NCBI GenBank assembly: GCA_001579985.1
Contig: LRSR01007913.1
Span: forward strand, 163,594-227,593
Direction: 5' to 3'
From: Hypsibius dujardini
Lineage: Eukaryota > Tardigrada > Eutardigrada > Parachela > Hypsibiidae
DNA length: 64,000 nt
The notes beneath the pieces were generated by a model. That model was given only the letters and a program-made list of their open reading frames with translations. It was not told the DNA's origin and searched no databases. Both the position numbers and the translations under genes were made by a program. The stretch's first letter is position 1. The number at the start of each line of letters is the position of its first letter. This document shows positions 54,701 to 64,000 of this stretch, in pieces.

Positions 54701-57700
54701 GAAGATTTTTCCAAATGCTTTTAAATGTTTTCAAATCCCCGAGTCTAGGAAATTAGACCCCCACACCCCCAAAAGTTTCAAAAGGATCAGGAACAAAAGC
54801 CGAATTTTTGGTTTAATCTAAAAAAATTCAGTTTGCTCCTTTGCCCATCCTCTGGCTCTACTATAAGGGGTCTGTAAGGGCTTAGATTACAACTCTCCCC
54901 TTTTCTATTTTCTGATGTCGACCAATATACTCTAATTGGATAAAATTTGGAATGATGTTTCTAGAATCCTTATTGTTTCCTCACCACAAAAAGTTCAAAC
55001 CTTAAATATTGCACTTTGTCCGAGCGATTGCGGAGTGAAAAAGCAAAACGCCCACCTTTATCTTCCTTCCCATGGTTATGATCACATCATTTATTTATTC
55101 GACTACTGTCCAAATTTTGGGGTTTTTACATTAAAATACTGAGAAACGATTGGGCTTTCCAAAATAATCAAATTTGTTATTATGACTCAAAGGAACATTA
55201 GTCAGCACTCGTAAAATTAACAGGGGACAAAAAAGGGGAAAGGAAAGATAGGGGGACTTGAAGCCTAAGATACTTGTGAAGGACCTAAACGAGCCCCTGT
55301 GAGTGTCTACAGGTAATGAAGGTAACCTTACCATAATATCCCGCGTGACGTTCGACAGGGCGGCAATGATAAAAACTGCAATCAACGTTGACAATTTAAT
55401 TATAGTTGAACATAAAGCTTTCGTATTGAGACCTTTGCAAAATATGCATATATGGGCGTAAATAAAATAATGACAGGGGGCGTACTTCGAGCTGATGCGT
55501 TGGCCCGAATTAAAATATTTTTGTAATCAGAAGGCGCTCGAGTGGACGGGATGGGCAGCATCCGCGAGCCCAGATCCAACCCGCCCTGCAGCCCCATGAA
55601 GACCATTTGACTCTGTAGCATGTAAGTCTCGAAGGTCTTTCCGAAACCGAACGATCCGCTGTCGTTGTCATACATCTAAGAATGTGAAATCCGTAGTGAA
55701 TGACGCAATTCAAACAACTATTCATCAGCTGGTTTTCCCAAATAAAATCAGTGGACAAACGTAAAATATTTTGGACCTACTAACAAGGTCAAATTTTGTC
55801 GGGTTTATGAGACGGTTTTTCCGCCTGTTGAGCGGTTAAAAGCAGGCACAATTGTTTTTACATTATTATTGCATGATTTCCCATGTTCTACCTACCGTAT
55901 AGCATGATCTGCATTTTTTAAGGCAAGGGGGGGGATACGAACATTAAATTGTGCGAAATAAAGTAGTTTCAAAATTTTCATAATTTGTGTTAAATGTGTT
56001 ATTTTATGTTGAAAACATTTGTTAATTAAAACAATTAATATTAGGGAAATTCAATTTAATGCGATAAAAGTGTAACTGTATGAAATTTGGCAAAGAAAAA
56101 CGATGTACGTACCACCGCCACGTTAGTCCAGCTGAAAAATTTTAGCAGCTTGAAGACGAAGAGGACCACCGCTTCCTGGGTAAACCCGAGTCGGGTTATG
56201 AGCCGGCTCCCCACCATCTGGCTTTGTGAGATAGAGGAGCCTCCTGTGGTCAGCAGCGGGACGTTCCAGTGGCTGATCAGACCGCGAACTTGCTCCACTG
56301 CCCCGCTACACCCTGACAAATTCAATACAAAAAGCTGACTGCATATCGCACAAGCATTGCCATTTATACTTTAATAAATTAAATTATATTTAAATTATCC
56401 AAAGAGATTTATTCAAGTACAAAATTGTCAAGCATATGCTTGATAAAATATATAAAATCCATAATTTGAATCAATGAAATAATTTTTAATACTCGTAGCA
56501 AAACAAACAGCTTAAAATATCCAATTTTCGGCACTAAAATTAACAAATGAAATTAAATAACATTAAAATATTAACATATTTTAAATAAAACATTTGAGGC
56601 AATAATATATTAAACAAATACATTTAAAAGTGAAATTTTTGTTGAACTATAATACTCGTACAAACCGAATTTAATAGTCACAACACTTACATCGGAAATA
56701 CTTTACGTGCATTTTTTGGCGAATAATTATGAATAAAATTGTCATCAAACTCACTGGGAACAGTATTCAACTTTCGAATTCGGAATCACTTCAAACTATT
56801 TTTTTATATAGAACTACTTCAGTGATGAATATAGAATTTAGTTCGTTGGTAAAGTCAGAAGACATTTTTTGGTGATATTTTAAAGTTAGGAAAGACAGGA
56901 ATATTCTATTTTCCTGCATCTCGATTGTAAAAATTGGGCTTTTTAGAACTGTCTTAGAAACAATTTTTTCAATACAGTTTCACCTCAGATTAAACTGTGA
57001 GTTGATAGCCGTCGCCCAAATATGTTTCGGAGGCCAGGGGGCGGAGCTCTGAGTATCTTTCAAAAAGGACCGATAATTCCAGCGAAGCTGTCCAGTTTTG
57101 GTCTATAGCTTCGCCCATTGATCTCAAACTTTTATTAGCGGATACCAATCGATTCCGAATTATATTTGGAATGAAATAGTGTCAAAAGAATCACATTTAA
57201 TGATATTCTAAAAACCACCGTTTCTACAGAGAAGATAAAGGAAAATGGAATTGTCAGTGTTTTCTCAACCTTGAAATATCTCCAAAAAAACCTTTCCCAA
57301 CTTTACCGGCAAAAAGAATTTTTATTTTACCACTATGTACTGTATTTTCGCGTTAGACAGGGACAGTCATATTGCAGTGGAACGTGTGCGCGGGTTGTGT
57401 GCACCGTACACACAGCACAAAAGCCGCGTGGCCGATTAAACGTTCCACAGCTCGTACGCTGTCCCTGTCTAACGCGAAAATACAGTACTGTTGGTCTCAA
57501 TAAATAAATATTTCGAAGTGATTCTGAATTTGGCACTTGAATAATGCCAAAAAAATCAGTTTTAATATTTCTCACCAGGTCCCATGAAGACACTGCAGCC
57601 GTTAGCACTCTTGATCATCTGCAGGTCGACAGCTTTGGGGGAGGCCTCGAGCAGCGTCTCATCCAGGCATCCACCCGGCAGGATGGCCTTCACCCAGGCG

Positions 57701-58014
57701 AACTCAACGGAATCAGCAAAATTCTGCTTGAGCGTTTGTATGCCCAGGTCGATGGCGGGATCGACGAGCGAGTCGGAATCCTCCCACAGCTGGCAGATGG
57801 TGATGATGGGTCGAACGTTGCGCGAACGAGATTGCTCCTTGCTGGCGGCGGAGGAAGAGGTCACCTTGTCGCACGTCTGGGAGCATTGGTTGTAGATGGC
57901 GGTCTGTGAAGCAGACAGCGCCACTGCGGTCGGAGTAGTTGGCAGAGCGAGGAGGAGAAGGAGTGACCATACCGTCATGGTTGCTCTTGCGAGAGTGCCG
58001 CAAGCAAGAAGCAT
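45735..58014 (-). CDS. receptor guanylate cyclase 1, 23 exons, 1144 aa
   Basis: Single-pass receptor expected to convert GTP to cGMP on ligand binding. Exons: 58014-57576, 56312-56113, 55675-55486, 55375-55332, 54186-54016, 53664-53470, 53397-53347, 53272-53096, 51950-51806, 51704-51620, 50333-50180, 50101-49943, 49864-49688, 48958-48634, 48353-48038, 47962-47888, 47812-47736, 47618-47551, 47320-47173, 46302-46254, 46162-46113, 45995-45904, 45782-45735. Signal peptide; ANF-receptor-type ectodomain (about 35-535); membrane segment (about 541-561, VIIAVALVAICAIVGWVL); kinase-homology domain (about 620-860, SHGRLKSTN, SDIGL instead of DFG); helical linker; cyclase domain (about 945-1140: [18 protein letters not shown]). 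The catalytic-Asn position reads DTVLMAHRMES, so Asn is replaced by Leu1088. The donor after 53470 could be 53506 instead; MTVWSLL at 57978 is an alternative start. Confidence 0.92.
46555..47110. mobile_element. older interspersed repeat, copy 1 (interrupted)
   Basis: In a cyclase 1 intron. It starts TTAACCCGTTAACGCCCAAA followed by AAATGACGACAT and GGCGACCTCCAAATTTTCA. Its order of blocks (GGTCATTTGCT, GGTTGTGAGCTGGCCAAAAT, CATCTCTAGAAA) matches the reverse complement of 49005-49645. It is interrupted at 46814-47002 by a TA-flanked palindromic element. The right edge is uncertain. Confidence 0.7.
46814..47002. mobile_element. 189 bp palindromic TA-flanked MITE, nested
   Basis: Left end CTGTAGCGACGCAATTCTAA; right end, read inverted, CTGTAGCGACGCGATTCTAA. 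Both continue into GGCGCA, giving about 26 bp of near-perfect terminal inverted repeat flanked by TA on each side, the Tc1/mariner-type target duplication. It has no coding capacity. The homologous repeat at 49005-49645 lacks it. Confidence 0.85.
47400..47530. repeat. TTACA pentanucleotide-type satellite tract
   Basis: Diverged ACATTACATTACATACATTAC units in the cyclase 1 intron between 47320 and 47551. Confidence 0.8.
48415..48605 (+). repeat. (TCTG)n tract in a cyclase 1 intron
   Basis: Near-perfect GTCTGTCTG runs at 48420-48435 and 48470-48500 with diverged flanks, in the intron between the two kinase-homology exons 48958-48634 and 48353-48038. Confidence 0.85.
49005..49645. mobile_element. 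older interspersed repeat, copy 2 (uninterrupted, inverted)
   Basis: Occupies most of the 48959-49687 intron. The ends AACCGTTAACGCCCGG and GGGCTTTTAACCGGTTAA form imperfect inverted termini. The interior aligns, as reverse complement, with 46555-47110, but has AATATGTGG where the other copy carries the 189 bp insertion. No coding capacity. Confidence 0.7.
50449..51141. mobile_element. interspersed ATTTGATTTG-ended repeat, copy 2
   Basis: 693 bp in the cyclase 1 intron between the membrane-segment exon and the juxtamembrane exon. The left terminus TAGGGATGGCATCAAATC and right terminus TTGTTGTCATCCCTA are inverted and hAT-like. The body matches 12541-13253. Flanks GGTGTGG (left) and GGTATGG (right) could be a decayed target duplication. 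Confidence 0.75.
54390..54868. mobile_element. ~480 bp foldback element
   Basis: In a cyclase 1 intron. The left arm contains AAATTCGGCTTTTTGTTCCT (54485-54504) and TGTGGGGGTCT. The right arm has the inverted counterparts AGACCCCCACA and CAGGAACAAAAGCCGAATTT (from about 54788). Inner blocks (CAGTTTTTCTAT and ATAGAAAAACTG) are also inverted, so nearly the whole element could pair. It directly abuts copy C of the ~400 bp family. Confidence 0.8.
54870..55275 (+). mobile_element. ~400 bp element family, copy C
   Basis: Starts GCTTAGATTACAACTCTCCC and contains CGATTGCGGAGTGAA, TGGGCTTTCCAAAATAATCA and GTCAGCACTCGTAAAA. It ends with a purine-rich run and GGGGGACTTGAAGCCTAAG, the inverted form of its start. 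It abuts the foldback at 54390-54868 within a cyclase 1 intron. Confidence 0.8.
57340..57485. mobile_element. 146 bp palindromic TA-flanked MITE, copy 1
   Basis: In the first intron of cyclase 1. The end CTGTATTTTCGCGTTAGACA is followed by GGGACAG; the right end is its exact inverse (27 bp inverted repeat), with TA on both sides. The inner GGAACGTG and CGTTCC are also inverted. The element is repeated at 59408-59530. Confidence 0.9.
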
Positions 58015-58374
58015 CTGCCACGGATGAAATGGTTATGTCTGAAGAAGATAGAACTAAGAAGTACGCGTAGATTTTTAGAGTGTCCGTCAATGAAATTGGG
58101 TATGTAGAAAAATATTGCGCCTAATTGAGCAATTTTAGATTTGCAAACGTCTCAGCCTTCAAATGAAGGTATGCACAGCTTGTTTACTGGCGTGAGTCGA
58201 TGTAATAACTGGTGCTGTCAGGGAAAGGTGCCAATCAGGTCTATAATCAGGCATGATTTTGTCCTCTAAAACTGGCCGCTCGTATGGCCAGATTTCAATA
58301 TTGCGTTGATACGCTCATACGTGACTCGCTTTAACAGTCGGAATGAATGGCGAGGCTTTTCCCGTTTCGACTAT

Positions 58375-58735
58375 ATCTGGTCTTACGAGAGCTGACCAAT
58401 GTCCCTTTCATTATTACGATAAATGTGATAATTTTGGAAAGCCCATCTGTTCCTCAATCTGCAGGTACAAAACCCCGACATTTGGACATCAATCAAGTAA
58501 ATGGCGTGACCAAAACTGAAGGGTCAACAAAAAAGGGGGCATTTTGTTTTTTCGCTTATCTCTCCTGCAGGCAGGATCCAATATTAAGAGGTTTTAATTT
58601 TTCTGTGAGAGGAAAACTTAAAGGCTTCTAGAAAATCAATCTTCAATTTATCAAGTTAGGAAGCAACGATCAACATTGCAATAAAAGCGAAAGTGGAAGG
58701 GGACAAGAAGGGGGAGGGGGGACTTGGAGCCTAAG
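58375..58735 (-). mobile_element. ~400 bp element family, copy D (inverted)
   Basis: Read on the minus strand it starts GGGCTTAGGCTCCAAGTCCC and follows copy B closely (TCCTAACTTGATAAATTGAA, GATGGGCTTTCCAAAATTAT). It is therefore the B-like subfamily, oriented opposite to copy E, which begins a few bases away. Confidence 0.75.
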
Positions 58736-58736
58736 C

Positions 58737-59160
58737 CCTGGTCTAGGCTGCAAGCCCCTCCCCTTTCTCCTTTTTGCCCCCTTCTCAGTTCTATTTTCGG
58801 ATGTTGACCAATGTCCTCTTACTCTATAGAACGCGAACTGATTTTTTTAGAATCCTTATTGTTCCTCATCACAAAAAGCTCAAACCCTAAATATTAGACA
58901 TTGCCCGAGCGAGTGCGGAGTGAAACACCAAAACGCCCAATTTTATCTTCATCCCATTCTTATGGCTACACCATTTATTTCACCAATGTTCAAGTCTCGG
59001 AGTTTTTACACTAAAAGATTAATGAACAGATGTGCTTACCAAACTTACCGAAATTATTATTTTGACTCAAAGGGACCTTCGTCAGCACTTTTAAAAGCAA
59101 CAGGCGAAAAAGGGGGACGGGAAAGGCGTGGGGGGGGGATTTGCAGCCTAAACCCTCGAC
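58737..59160 (+). mobile_element. ~400 bp element family, copy E
   Basis: Starts near TCTAGGCTGCAAGCCCCTCC and contains CCAATGTCCTCTTACTCTAT, GAGCGAGTGCGGAGTGAA and GTCAGCACTTTTAAAAG. It ends in a G-rich run with GATTTGCAGCCTAAACC. It belongs with copies A and C. Confidence 0.8.
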
Positions 59161-59407
59161 GTCCTGTCTGGAATTTTCTTGAACGTAGGCAAGAGGCCAG
59201 CCGGGGGAGGGCTGAGCGCCCTTTCTCAACCCCTAATCAAGTTTCACATATGCCTCTAACTGAGAGTGTTGATTGGTTGATTGATGAGATGTCAGAAAAG
59301 ATGGACGGCAAAAATACTGTACATTTTGTACATACTTTGTACTCCTATATCCCAGGTCATCTAGGAGTTACGACCGTGCCAGCTGAGATTTACTTTATAT
59401 TTTGCTA

Positions 59408-59530
59408 CTGTATTTCGCGTTAGACAGGGACAGTCGTAATGGAGTGGAACGTGTGCGCGGCTTGTGTGCACCGTGGACGATTAAACGTTCCACAGCTCGT
59501 ACGCTGTCCCTGTCTAACGCGAAAATACAG
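59408..59530. mobile_element. 123 bp palindromic TA-flanked MITE, copy 2
   Basis: Same family as 57340-57485: ends CTGTATTTCGCGTTAGACAG and its inverse, TA-flanked. The core carries a deletion relative to copy 1 and the left end has lost one T. Confidence 0.9.
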
Positions 59531-59792
59531 TACTGCGTGTTGTTATGTTGTTGCTGCTGCGCTTTTACCACAGACACTTGGAGTAGAGAGTAGATTTAAC
59601 AAGACAAATTCTCCCCGACGAAGAAGATACTGTATTATCCCTTCCGGTACAATTCTTACTACCATACTAATAATATGTACATAGAACACCATGGACTTGT
59701 GTGTGAGCTATCAAATGAATCAAATCAAACCAAATCAAACGTATAATAATAACAACAAAAAAGAGTGGCCATGCAATAATGCGTCTTCCCGC

Positions 59793-62700
59793 TTAATCGT
59801 TGCAACCCAGTAACCAGTATGTGGTCATGCTGCCTTTTCCCTGAGAAAGATCGAAAAAAGCGGTGAAAATGCGCCCTCCTGTTTGCCGATATACTTTTTC
59901 GTTTTTCACGCATTGAGACCGACAGGATGGACGATTGCGTACCTTGATTTCCACGTTACCGCGCAGTTGAACGATGAACTCAGGGAAGGCGTCGAGCAAC
60001 GTCTTCGTCGTGGAGCTCATGTGAATTTTCATTGCTGCATAAAAACACGAAACAAGAAGAAGAAAGAATTAAACTCCTTATGATCCTCACAGATATTGCT
60101 GTCTTGTTGTGAGGCGACACACACAATGAGCAAGTCCAACTCACGTTCACTGTTGGATTCCATTCTGCTGGCAGTGTTGACGGTGTCGCCAAAACTTCAA
60201 AACACCGACCCAGATGAAAAAATTATATGCACACATCCTTGAGAACATAGGGCATAATTTTGGAACACTCACATGCAGTATCGTGGCATCTTCAGCCCGA
60301 CCACTCCAGCTGCGCAGGTTCCTATAACCACACGGGATGAGTATACACGCTGAAGGTTAAGAATTGTGTATATTTAAATATTTATTAAATATTATAATAA
60401 CTTAATAATTATTTAAAATTATGTTATATTATATTATTAATAACTATACATTCATAATACAAATTTAGTAAGTAAAATAATATTTATTCATTAATGCATA
60501 TATATATATATATATTGTATTAGGTACAGGGGGTTCGGGAATACTTTTGGCAATTACTCTGCTTTGAGGTTAGCTGCCGAGTCGCGTGCAAGTTATCTTG
60601 CATTACTTGTTAGCGTTGGATAACTCATTCAACTTGCTACTGGACTCTAGAAAAACGTTTAGTTTCCCTCAGCCTAGCAAAATTTATCGAGGTTACCACC
60701 CTTGGCTACAATGATAAACTGTTCCATTGAGAACATTTTCAATCTCTCATAAACACGATTAATGTGACAGTGTCATTTGACAGGTCCTTTGGTTGTGACA
60801 CTCGAAAAAAAAATTAATTTTTTTAGTCTAGATTTTCACCAAGGTTGTAAATCACTAAGGGTACAATGTAAGACATCGCACACCTCGTAGTGTACCACGA
60901 GACAATACATTTCGATAGGTTTTGGAAAGCCCACGAGCTACACATTAAAACTGCTGTTTCAGACATTTTTGCAACGTTTTCGATCAAGAGCACGCGCAAT
61001 CAGGTCTCTAATGCGGTTAGAAGAAAGGTTGAAAATGCCATCGGCTAGACCAGATCGAATTTTCCGCATGCTCACATGTCAGGGAACATAGAGCTCGCAT
61101 ATTAGATCCCCCAATGATCCAAGCAAACTTTGGACTACCCATAGCGGCTGTATATTTTCTAATTATTAGCTTTGATCTGTTTTCGCAATTAATGTATTAA
61201 TAATTCGCGTGGCAGCGATTACGAGAGGAACCGTCAAAAGTATTCCCGAACCCGGTATTTATATATTACCAGTGTGCATTCCAATTCGAAGCTCAAGATG
61301 GTCTTCGGTGCGATGCCGAATACGGAAACGGCGAATGGCAGTCAGAGTTTTGATGGATAGCTTGGCCAGTTCCATGGCATGTCGCTTGCCGTTGCGTGTA
61401 GGTAGACCGCTGACCACCTAAAAACACAGAAGCCTGAATATATGCATAAATTTGCTTTATGAAGCCCTTGTTGAAATGGGATCCTTTTATGTAGATAAAT
61501 ACGCTGTCCACATATGTAGATATTTTTACTGAAAAAGAACATATATACTGACCAGGTAAGAATCTCCGATAGTTTCCACTTTGTACGCATCAAACCCCTC
61601 AATAATTCCATCCAGGAGAGCTGCACAAACCACGACGCAGACAAAGCAAAAATGTAATAAAATATTCTATTTATTTTAATGCACTCTGTACTCACTATAA
61701 AGGTCATTCAGCAGATCCACCAGTTCTAAAGGAGCACTCATTGCGGAAAGCTGAGTGAAGTTCACAATATCGCTGAAAAAGGCACATAAATATAAAGAAA
61801 TATTTATGTGTTCAAGTAAATATTTATGTATCTAAAAATATTCATGTGTTCGTGTGTTTAAATATTTACGTATAAATACTTTCCTGCCACTATAACAGTT
61901 TGATGCCATTTTATAAAAAAACGACTCGATTCTCTACCTGAAATACACTGTGACGCTCTCGAAGGTTTCAGGCTCGATATACTCCCCTTTTTTCAGTTTC
62001 TCTGCAACAACTCTGGAGGACGAAATCCCAGTGAAATTTGAGGTCATACCAGTCAGAAACCATAGCATCGTACTCTACCTTGGGAGCATCTGATTAAGCA
62101 GCTCTTCAGACTTCCGCTTCTCCTCCATGAATGCGGCAGTCCGCTCGTCTACTAGCGCCTCCAAATCGGTGGCATACTTTTCCATCCGGTTGATGAGGTT
62201 GTCCATCAATCCACCCGACACCGCCTTAATCAGCGGACGTAGTCGCTGCTTGATCAGTTTAAACGAAGGTCGTTCTAGTGGGTATTCGCTCCAGCATTCC
62301 TCCATGACATGGTACAGCTCGGGATTGCAGTCGTTCGGATCGACTCGAGGTCTGAACGGAGGGTTCATCCCTTTCCGGACTTCTTGAATTATAACTGAAA
62401 CGCCAAGCAGAGAAACATTTCAAGTCGTGTCTGTCTGTCTGTATGTTTGTTTGTTGTCTGTGTCTGTCTGCCTGCCTGCCTGCCTGGCTATTTCACTTTC
62501 TGTTTGCACCTTGCACTCCGACATCAGAGCCATCGTATGGTGATTGACGGAGAATGATCTCCTGAAGAACGATAGCAAAACTGTAGACATCCCCGTGGGG
62601 CGTTCCGTTTTTCGGGGCTGTATCGCGGAGATGTTCGGGAGCCAGCCACAGCAGCGGATGCAGATCCGATTCCCGCGTGTCTGCGCTCCAGAATACCATG

Positions 62701-63889
62701 CTCTTGTTCCGGAGACTTGTCAGGCCAGTATCGCCAATCTTCACCACCAAACGACTGTCAATCAAGCAGTTGGAGCTGTTCAACCGTCCATGAGAGCCAA
62801 ATGGTGATGCATGCAAGTAGCACATCCCCTGGAAAATATATTTATACGATTCATGTGTTTGCACGAGGTTTGACCACAGGGCACACCTCGATAATGTCGC
62901 TTATTATGGAGTATCGGAATGACCAGTCTAAATTGAAAGAGTCCTTGTCCAATACGTCTGCCAAGCTGCCTTTTTGGCAGTAGTCGCTAGAACAAGCAGC
63001 AATGTCAAAGAATAACACGTTTTTGGATATGAACTCTGACTTACGCGATGATACTTTCAAAGCCAGGGTCGACGCACAGCCCAACAAAACGATTAATGTT
63101 GTCGTGGATGAGGTTTCGTAACTAAAACGTTAATTAAAGCGGGTGTCAGAAGTGAGAATATGCTAACAGGCAGACAGGCGGACAGACAGATAGACAGGAA
63201 CAGGCAGACACATAAACAGGGAGACAGATAGCCAGGTATACATGCAGACAAACAGACAGAGAGACAGACAGAGAGGCAGACAGAGAGATAGAGAAACAGA
63301 CAGGGAAACAGACAGGCAGACATATAGGGAAGCAGGCAGACAGATGGTTAAGTAGATGAATTTACATCTCGCATCTCCAGGCGTAGAGCGCGGTTAACAT
63401 AGACCACTGCACCAATCCGTTTAATTGCTACTTGTGAGTCCTTGTAGGTCCCCGTTAAAATGAAAATTTGTTCCCGACTGCCTGAGCCACTGCTGCCGCT
63501 TGCTCGACCTTGCGAGCCAGTGTTGCTCGGAATAGTCAAGACAACTGACACGGACACTCTGTCCAGCAGATGAACTTTTTCTGTGCTCTAACAAAATGAC
63601 GTAAAACAAAAAGTTAATGATAGCGCATCTCTGCGAGTCGCACGAGAGAATGACAAAACGAACACAAGGATGAAGAAAGGCACTCCGCGACTATACCCTT
63701 TGCACACTTCCATCGTGGTAGCTTGACGAGTTTCTGATGCCTAAAATGAAGCAGTGATGTTTGAGAACACAAAACTGGAGTTGTACGGTACAAAGGGACG
63801 AGCTATGGTTAGCCCTTAACACACCAAGAATATCACTCCAGCGGATACGCCACCAATTGTCGTTCAAGTCAGACTTTGAGCGGAATTTT
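59793..63889 (-). CDS. receptor guanylate cyclase 2, partial (C-terminal 15 exons)
   Basis: Intracellular half of a second receptor guanylate cyclase; the ectodomain and membrane segment lie beyond the right edge. Exons: 63889-63825, 63740-63697, 63587-63366, 63121-63045, 62986-62887, 62828-62510, 62394-62079, 62012-61938, 61772-61696, 61620-61553, 61417-61270, 60321-60273, 60194-60145, 60034-59943, 59840-59793. The kinase-homology domain has [17 protein letters not shown] and GDTGL instead of DFG. The cyclase domain has [32 protein letters not shown] and an intact [13 protein letters not shown] with catalytic Asn and Arg. It ends [10 protein letters not shown]. Exon lengths and phases in the cyclase domain match cyclase 1, so the two are tandem duplicates. 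It has an extra intron (63044-62987) in the kinase-homology region. Confidence 0.93.
60527..61255. mobile_element. ~730 bp Tc1/mariner-like non-autonomous element
   Basis: In a cyclase 2 intron. The ends GGGTTCGGGAATACTTTTG (left) and CAAAAGTATTCCCGAACCC (right) are exact inverses and TA-flanked, typical of Tc1/mariner. No open frame long enough for a transposase is present, so the element is defective or non-autonomous. Confidence 0.8.
63165..63345. repeat. CAGA tract in a cyclase 2 intron
   Basis: Diverged CAGACAGACAGAGAG units fill the intron between exons 63587-63366 and 63121-63045. A TCTG/CCTG tract at 62430-62490 lies in another intron of this gene. Confidence 0.85.
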
Positions 63890-63963
63890 CTGAAAGAGAA
63901 AAATATACAGCCAAGCCAGACAAACAGACAGGCCGATAAACCGACAGACTGACAAACAGAAAA

Positions 63964-64000
<37 letters not shown>
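63890..64000 (-). repeat. intron of cyclase 2 with (CAGA)n running off the window
   Basis: After the acceptor of the 63889 exon the sequence becomes CAGACAAACAG-like and ends in a perfect CAGA run (about 63970-64000) at the window edge. More exons of cyclase 2 must lie beyond. Confidence 0.85.

Larger units (their letters stand above)
58015..59792. other. intergenic region between the two guanylate cyclases
   Basis: 1.8 kb separating tandem cyclase genes. It holds the cyclase 1 promoter (left part), two head-to-head copies of the ~400 bp family, a TA-flanked palindromic MITE and the 3' flank of cyclase 2. No coding sequence. Confidence 0.7.

Noticed and set aside
63930-64000. CRISPR-like regularity in CAGA runs
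   Set aside because: These are simple tetranucleotide repeats without spacers, in a eukaryotic intron.

Overview
The window is animal nuclear DNA. Every confident gene is split by short GT-AG introns with matching phases, and the products are metazoan: natriuretic-peptide-type receptor guanylate cyclases, animal haem peroxidases and an NSL-complex subunit. Introns and flanks carry degenerate CAGA/TCTG tetranucleotide tracts and many small non-autonomous DNA transposons. I read it as a compact invertebrate genome. An ecdysozoan such as a tardigrade is my best guess, but nothing in the sequence proves it.

Layout. (1) 248-9500: CTP synthase (minus) and KANSL3 (plus) stand head to head across a 507 bp gap. 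(2) 11720-34769: a secreted haem peroxidase (plus, 14 exons), an unrecognised 257-residue protein (minus, 21310-23057), and a second, diverged haem peroxidase (minus, 15 exons) with a furin-type site and a Gln-rich tail. (3) 38480-44017: KTI12 (plus) and the splicing factor PRPF3 (minus) meet tail to tail 201 bp apart. (4) 45735-64000: two tandem receptor guanylate cyclases on the minus strand. The first is complete (23 coding exons, 1144 codons); the second runs off the right edge and lacks its ectodomain and membrane segment here.

Exon models were built by hand from splice signals, reading-frame continuity and family motifs, and all complete models sum to whole codons. There is no operon logic; head-to-head and tail-to-tail pairs are the only close arrangements. 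The housekeeping genes cover CTP synthesis, chromatin acetylation (NSL), tRNA wobble modification (KTI12/Elongator) and U4/U6 snRNP splicing. The peroxidases and cyclases are extracellular or cell-surface.

Most notable observations: the complete cyclase has Leu where guanylate cyclases have their catalytic Asn, while its tandem neighbour keeps it; the second peroxidase has Val in place of the haem-linking Glu; PRPF3 lacks the N-terminal PWI region; a 189 bp TA-flanked palindromic element is nested in an older repeat whose second copy shows the empty site; and five copies of a ~400 bp element family are scattered through the right half. I saw no tRNA, rRNA, CRISPR array or intact transposase gene.
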